DNA of 8,122 nucleotides. Origin: Acetobacteraceae bacterium (lineage in GTDB: Bacteria > Pseudomonadota > Alphaproteobacteria > Acetobacterales > Acetobacteraceae). The DNA lies in contig JASHVB010000852.1 in NCBI GenBank assembly GCA_030039695.1, forward strand, positions 1-8,122, written 5' to 3'. Positions 5,247 to 8,122 of this stretch are shown here, one piece after another (position 1 is the stretch's first letter; the number at the start of each line of letters is the position of its first letter). Under the pieces are notes generated by a model. That model was not told the origin of the DNA, did not search any database, and saw nothing but the letters and a program-made list of their open reading frames with translations. Made by a program: the position numbers and the translations under genes.

Positions 5247-6554
5247 ATGCGCCTGGTGCATGTCGCCGCCGTTGCGCTTGCGCTGACCATGGGTACAGCG
5301 CGGGCCGCTACCGATATCGATTTCTTCTTCCCTGTGCCGGTGCAGGGCAAACTCGCGGTCGAAATGCAGAAGCTGGTCGAACAATTCGACAAGACGCATC
5401 CCGACATTCACGTCACCGCGGTTTATACCGGCAGCTACGACGACACCAACCTGAAGACGCGCGCCGCGATTCAGGCCGGCCATCCGCCAGGCGTGGTGTT
5501 GATGAGCGCGAACTTCATACGCGAATACTCGATCAACCACGACGCGATATCGCTCAATGGGCTGATCGAGAAGAGCGGCAAAACCCCTGACCAATACATG
5601 GCGGAGTTCTGGCCGGCGCTGAAGTTAAACGCAATGCAGCAAGGGCAGGTGTACGGCGTACCGTTTCAGAATTCGACGCCGCTGCTGTATTACAGCGTCA
5701 ATGCGTTCAAGGATGCGGGCCTCGATCCGGACCACCCGCCGGCAACCTGGCGCGAATGGGTGGTCGACATGAAGAAGCTGGCAAAGCGCAACGGCAACCA
5801 GACCACGCGGTGGGGTCTGATGTTCCCGGGCACTTACGACTATCTCGGCTGGATCACCAGCGGCCTGGCGATGGCGAACGGCGGCGACTACTACAACACC
5901 GGCTACGGCGGGGAGGTCTATTACAACACACCCACCACCATCGGCGCAGTAAAGCTGATCGACGCCATGGTGAACCAGTGGCATGTGATGCCGCCCGGCG
6001 TGACCGACGCCAACACTGTGACCACGGCGTTCTTTCAGGGTCGCACCGCGATGATGATCCTGTCCACTGGCTCATTGTCCTTTGTGCGCGACAACATGAA
6101 GACACCGTACAAAGTCGCGTTCATGCCGCGCCGCATCGTCAACGCCGCGCCGATCGGTGGGGCAAGCCTGATCATCCCGAGCGGCAACTCGCCAGAGCAG
6201 CAGGCGGCGGGTTGGACGCTGATCAACTGGCTGGTGAGTCCGAAGGTCGCCGCGCACTGGAGCCAGTTCACCGGCTATTTCGCACCTCGTATTGCGGCCT
6301 ACGACCTTCCGGAGATGAAGAGCTACATGGCGGCGCATCCGGATGCCGAGGTGGCGCTCGATCAGCTGCGATACGCGCGCGGCTGGTTCGATAGCTACGA
6401 CGTCGTCGCGGTGCGCAAGGCTCTGGAGGACGGCGTGCAGGCAGTGCTCGCCGGCAAGGACACCCCGGAGCATGCGATGGCCGCGGCGCAACAACGCGCA
6501 GACGCACTCCTGAAGCCATATGTCGATCAGACGGTGCTGAAGTTGCCGCAGTAG
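5247..6554 (+). CDS. UgpB-like ABC transporter substrate-binding protein
   Basis: A 435-residue periplasmic solute-binding protein (family 1). Residues 1-20 are a Sec signal peptide ending ARA. Similarity to E. coli UgpB, aligned from memory, runs through VYTGSYDDTNLK (60-71), GVPFQNSTPLLYYSVNAFKD (137-156), STGSLSFVRD (273-282), GGASLIIPSG (304-313), TGYFAPR (342-348) and VRKALEDGVQAVLAGKDTPE (389-408). Counterparts of UgpB ligand residues look kept at Tyr64, Ser143, Gly304/305, Tyr344 and Arg390. The UgpB Trp169 position appears to be Tyr199 and Glu66 appears to be Ala88. The N-terminal WHSM of UgpB is replaced by FFFPVPVQG. The substrate is therefore probably a different sugar, polyol or phosphodiester. 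AGGGAG at 5235-5240 gives a strong start. It is the last gene of the importer operon; binding proteins more often come first. Confidence 0.93.
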   Translation: MRLVHVAAVALALTMGTARAATDIDFFFPVPVQGKLAVEMQKLVEQFDKTHPDIHVTAVYTGSYDDTNLKTRAAIQAGHPPGVVLMSANFIREYSINHDAISLNGLIEKSGKTPDQYMAEFWPALKLNAMQQGQVYGVPFQNSTPLLYYSVNAFKDAGLDPDHPPATWREWVVDMKKLAKRNGNQTTRWGLMFPGTYDYLGWITSGLAMANGGDYYNTGYGGEVYYNTPTTIGAVKLIDAMVNQWHVMPPGVTDANTVTTAFFQGRTAMMILSTGSLSFVRDNMKTPYKVAFMPRRIVNAAPIGGASLIIPSGNSPEQQAAGWTLINWLVSPKVAAHWSQFTGYFAPRIAAYDLPEMKSYMAAHPDAEVALDQLRYARGWFDSYDVVAVRKALEDGVQAVLAGKDTPEHAMAAAQQRADALLKPYVDQTVLKLPQ

Positions 6555-6589
6555 TTCTCCTGCGCCGGCGGGGTGCTCGCGTCGAGCGG

Positions 6590-6603
6590 CTGATCTAGGT
6601 CAA
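6590..6603. promoter_or_regulatory. Candidate FNR/FixK-type box
   Basis: CTGATCTAGGTCAA fits the FNR/FixK/Crp-type consensus TTGAT-N4-ATCAA at eight of ten fixed positions, with the central CTAG often seen in such sites. It lies 36 nt after the binding-protein stop and 88 bp before the GTG of the possible gene at 6692. If it is a class II activator site, transcription would begin near 6638. A weak GGTATC at 6627-6632 sits near the expected -10. Confidence 0.4.
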
Positions 6604-6610
6604 GGCGCCG

Positions 6611-6628
6611 CCGCCACATGCATGGCGG
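6611..6628 (+). terminator. Short hairpin after the importer operon
   Basis: CCGCCA (6611-6616) and TGGCGG (6623-6628) form a perfect 6-bp stem with a CATGCA loop, 56 nt after the binding-protein stop. No T-run follows. It may be a weak terminator or 3'-end stabiliser for the operon, or simply a GC-rich inverted repeat. Confidence 0.25.
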
Positions 6629-6691
6629 TATCCGTGCCAGCCCTGTCGCGGTCGAGCGCGTTTTCGCCAGGGCAGTCAGCGGAGGCTGCAC

Positions 6692-7009
6692 GTGTGGTTG
6701 CGTGGGTTATCGATTGGAACGCCGATCATCGCCGGGGCAGATTGGGGGCCGATCATCGCGGGCCAACCCGGCATCGTCATCTCATGTCCCGCCGCATCGC
6801 ACGTGCTCTGGTGGCGGCGCAGATATGTCTGTACGTTTCTCGGCGATATCCGGGTGGCGATACCGGCGTGCCGCGTGGTGCCACACGATCACGGGTTCAG
6901 TTCGCAAATGCTGGAATGTCCGTACTGGTTCTTCCAGAGCCACGGCATTCCAGAACCTTACTGCCCGCCTGGGGCGCAGCAGCAGGGTGCGGCTTCCCGG
7001 CATCGCTGA
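6692..7009 (+). CDS. Hypothetical small Trp/Cys-rich protein, weakly supported
   Basis: A 105-codon ORF with a GTG start, unrecognised. GGAGG at 6681-6685 is a near-perfect Shine-Dalgarno six bases before the GTG, and a candidate FNR/FixK box lies about 90 bp upstream. The product has an N-terminal region with two PIIAG units nine residues apart, a Trp/Arg-rich middle (VLWWRRRYVC) and a Cys/aromatic-rich end (LECPYWFF, IPEPYCPPG). By hand count about 69% of the last 75 codons end in G or C, compatible with coding. Against it: two other plus-strand frames are also open over the same stretch, and one carries a GFA-like motif, so the region may be a decayed gene or non-coding. No signal peptide or membrane helix is clear. 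Confidence 0.33.
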   Translation: MWLRGLSIGTPIIAGADWGPIIAGQPGIVISCPAASHVLWWRRRYVCTFLGDIRVAIPACRVVPHDHGFSSQMLECPYWFFQSHGIPEPYCPPGAQQQGAASRHR

Positions 7010-7073
7010 CATAATGCTTGTCTGACACCTCGCCGGCATGTCATGCTGCATCGCAGCAAAAAGCGTTGGCAGG

Positions 7074-7156
7074 CGAGGAGGCTCCTCGAAGCAGGCCTTG
7101 GTGCAATCGGCTCCGGGGTCTCTCCGTTGTGCCCCGCGGGCCCCCGATGCGAGGAG
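7074..7156 (+). promoter_or_regulatory. Cupin mRNA leader with alternative pairing around the Shine-Dalgarno
   Basis: CGAGGAG occurs at 7074-7080 and again at 7150-7156, where it contains the likely Shine-Dalgarno of the cupin gene. The complement CTCCTCG sits at 7082-7088. It can form a local hairpin with the first copy (5 bp with a 5-nt loop) or a 7-bp long-range helix with the second, hiding the ribosome site. A further hairpin, TGCTGC-ATC-GCAGCA, lies at 7044-7058. Whether a transcript starts upstream of 7074 is unknown; CATAAT at 7010-7015 is a possible -10. Confidence 0.35.
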
Positions 7157-7166
7157 TCAGCCCGCC

Positions 7167-7628
7167 ATGCTCGACCATCCGCTCGTTAACCTGCTCTCAC
7201 ACGTCAAGCCCGGCGACACACCGTGGAAGGGCGAGGGACTGCGCGACTTTTTTCTCTACCGGGATCTCGGCGTCGCGGAGGCAACAGGTGGGCGTGTCAT
7301 CGCCCAGCTTGTGAAGGCAAACGAACCACCGGAACACGGCACGGGCTGGCACCGCCATGTTGCGGATTTCCATATTGTCATCATGCTGAAGGGCTGGGCG
7401 CGCTTCATGTACGAGGACAAAGAGCATCTGGTCGCCGCGGGCGACTGTGTGCACCAGCGTCCCGGTATCACCCACTACTTGTTCGACTACTCACCGGACA
7501 TGGAATACCTGGAAATCGCCGCCCCGGCGGATTTCAAGACCGTGGATGTCGAAGGTCCGTGTCCCGTGCCGGCGCCGGGGAAATGGACCGAAGCGCGTGA
7601 TGAAGGCTGTTCGGTCACTGTGAGCTAG
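7167..7628 (+). CDS. Single-domain cupin protein
   Basis: A 153-residue small cupin (double-stranded beta-helix). Motif 1 reads GTGWHRHVADFHIVIMLKG (58-76) with His62 and His64 as metal ligands. The usual glutamate that follows is absent; Asp67 or His69 could take its place. Motif 2 is GDCVHQRPGITHYLFD (92-107) with the PG pair and His103, the expected last ligand. The C-terminus is short and polar with no second cupin domain. The start at ATG 7167 has GAGGAG ten bases upstream; the longer reading from 7038 adds a basic segment unlike cupins. Single-domain cupins include dioxygenases, isomerases and ligand-binding proteins, and the substrate here cannot be named. The gene stands alone, converging on the GST gene. 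No signal peptide, so it is probably cytoplasmic. Confidence 0.88.
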   Translation: MLDHPLVNLLSHVKPGDTPWKGEGLRDFFLYRDLGVAEATGGRVIAQLVKANEPPEHGTGWHRHVADFHIVIMLKGWARFMYEDKEHLVAAGDCVHQRPGITHYLFDYSPDMEYLEIAAPADFKTVDVEGPCPVPAPGKWTEARDEGCSVTVS

Positions 7629-7871
7629 CCATCGGCTGCCGAGGTCGACACGCGCCAGATGAAACCGTTGTGGCGGGAACGGAAGTGCCGTTCTCCTCGA
7701 GCGGGTGGGTCAGCCGGAGCGGGCGGCCGCCAGCGTCCTGACCCCTCTCCCGACGGAAATCCTTGTTGCTCGTTGGACCCAACGAACCGAAGCCCTTGAT
7801 CCGCTTCGCGGCGCAAGCTCGCGAACGATCACTTCGGCACATTGTGCCTCACAATGACACGCGGACGCTGC
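7629..7871. terminator. Convergent 3' region with several inverted repeats
   Basis: This 243-nt stretch between the cupin and GST genes has no convincing gene. It holds a hairpin at 7675-7695 (GGGAACGG, AAGTG loop, CCGTTCTC, one G-T pair), about 46 nt after the cupin stop. There is an inverted repeat TCGTTGG-AC-CCAACGA at 7770-7785, and another at 7805-7825 (TTCGCG/CGCGAA). A perfect 7-bp stem CATTGTG-CCT-CACAATG lies at 7840-7856, just after the GST stop. None is followed by a T-run on the relevant strand. They may act as Rho-assisted terminators or 3'-end stabilisers for the two convergent messages. Confidence 0.4.
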
Positions 7872-8122
7872 TCAGAACTCTACTTCCAGCTCCTCGATCT
7901 GTTCCGGCTCACGCAGCGCCGCGTCGATCCATTCCTGCATCGGCGGCCAAGCGAAGACCTGAGTGCAGTAGCCGTTACAGACAGCGTCGAGTGCCACATC
8001 GTAGCTGCGGAAGCGTGTGGCGACCGGCGCGTACATCGCATCCGCGACCGTCGGCTTGCGGCCAAACAACCACGGGCCGCCCCACGTGGCCAGGCATTCG
8101 CGCCAGATTTCGGTAATGCGGT
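7872..8122 (-). CDS. Glutathione S-transferase family protein, C-terminal part
   Basis: The last 82 residues of a glutathione S-transferase-like protein; the 5' end lies beyond the right edge, where the frame is still open (RITEIWRECLATWGGPWLFG). The block GGPWLFGRKPTVADAMYAPV is the classic GST C-terminal-domain signature: a surface turn, then the Thr-x-x-Asp N-capping box (TVAD) of the core helix. The ending MQEWIDAALREPEQIEELE is a typical final helix. Only the all-helical domain is visible; the thioredoxin-like, glutathione-binding domain with the catalytic residue is outside, so subclass and activity cannot be judged. A TTG at 8067-8069 inside the signature is not a believable start. Members conjugate or reduce with glutathione in the cytoplasm. 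Confidence 0.88.
   Translation of the reverse strand, partial: RITEIWRECLATWGGPWLFGRKPTVADAMYAPVATRFRSYDVALDAVCNGYCTQVFAWPPMQEWIDAALREPEQIEELEVEF

Noticed and set aside
5061..5594. 177-codon minus-strand ORF across the permease 2/binding-protein junction
   Set aside because: It is antisense to two well-supported genes and shows no recognisable domain.
1..8122. Transposase, integrase, CRISPR array, tRNA or toxin-antitoxin genes
   Set aside because: I looked on both strands for their motifs and repeat patterns and found none; a formal tRNA or repeat scan was not possible.

Overview
The window is about 8.1 kb of high-GC proteobacterial chromosome. The gene content (an AtuA-family enzyme, a Ugp-type sugar importer, SMP-30, a cupin and GST), the Tyr/Pro-rich and glycine-zipper envelope proteins and an FNR/FixK-like box point to Alphaproteobacteria, perhaps the Acetobacteraceae/Rhodospirillales. 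That placement is inference, because there is no rRNA or tRNA in the window. I see no mobile element, CRISPR array or phage gene.

Layout. Positions 2-1132 (+) hold the 3' part of an AtuA-family (DUF1446) gene. A 331-nt non-coding stretch follows, with a degenerate interspersed repeat and a perfect 18-bp palindrome. Two small envelope genes come next (1464-1727 and 1751-2056, +): a secreted Tyr/Pro-rich peptide and a glycine-zipper lipoprotein. They converge on an SMP-30/gluconolactonase-like gene (2070-2939, -). A 267-nt divergent control region separates that gene from a three-gene ABC importer operon: permease 1 (3207-4199), permease 2 (4410-5234) and a UgpB-like binding protein (5247-6554). 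After a gap of about 600 nt that may hold a small unrecognised gene (6692-7009), there is a single-domain cupin gene (7167-7628, +). It converges on the 3' part of a glutathione S-transferase gene (7872-8122, -).

How they work together. The importer plus the divergent lactonase-like gene looks like an uptake-and-catabolism unit for a sugar or sugar-derived compound. The binding protein aligns well with E. coli UgpB, but a key substrate-contact glutamate appears to be alanine, so glycerol-3-phosphate is probably not the ligand. No ATPase gene is present here, so the importer must use one encoded elsewhere. The AtuA-like protein, cupin and GST are metabolic enzymes with no clear link to the importer.

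Nothing in the window amounts to a clear novel system. The best leads are: a possible switch in the cupin mRNA leader, where one CTCCTCG segment can pair with either of two CGAGGAG copies, one of them containing the Shine-Dalgarno; the FNR/FixK-like box ahead of the unrecognised ORF; the structured 210-nt spacer between the permease genes; and the altered ligand pocket of the binding protein.
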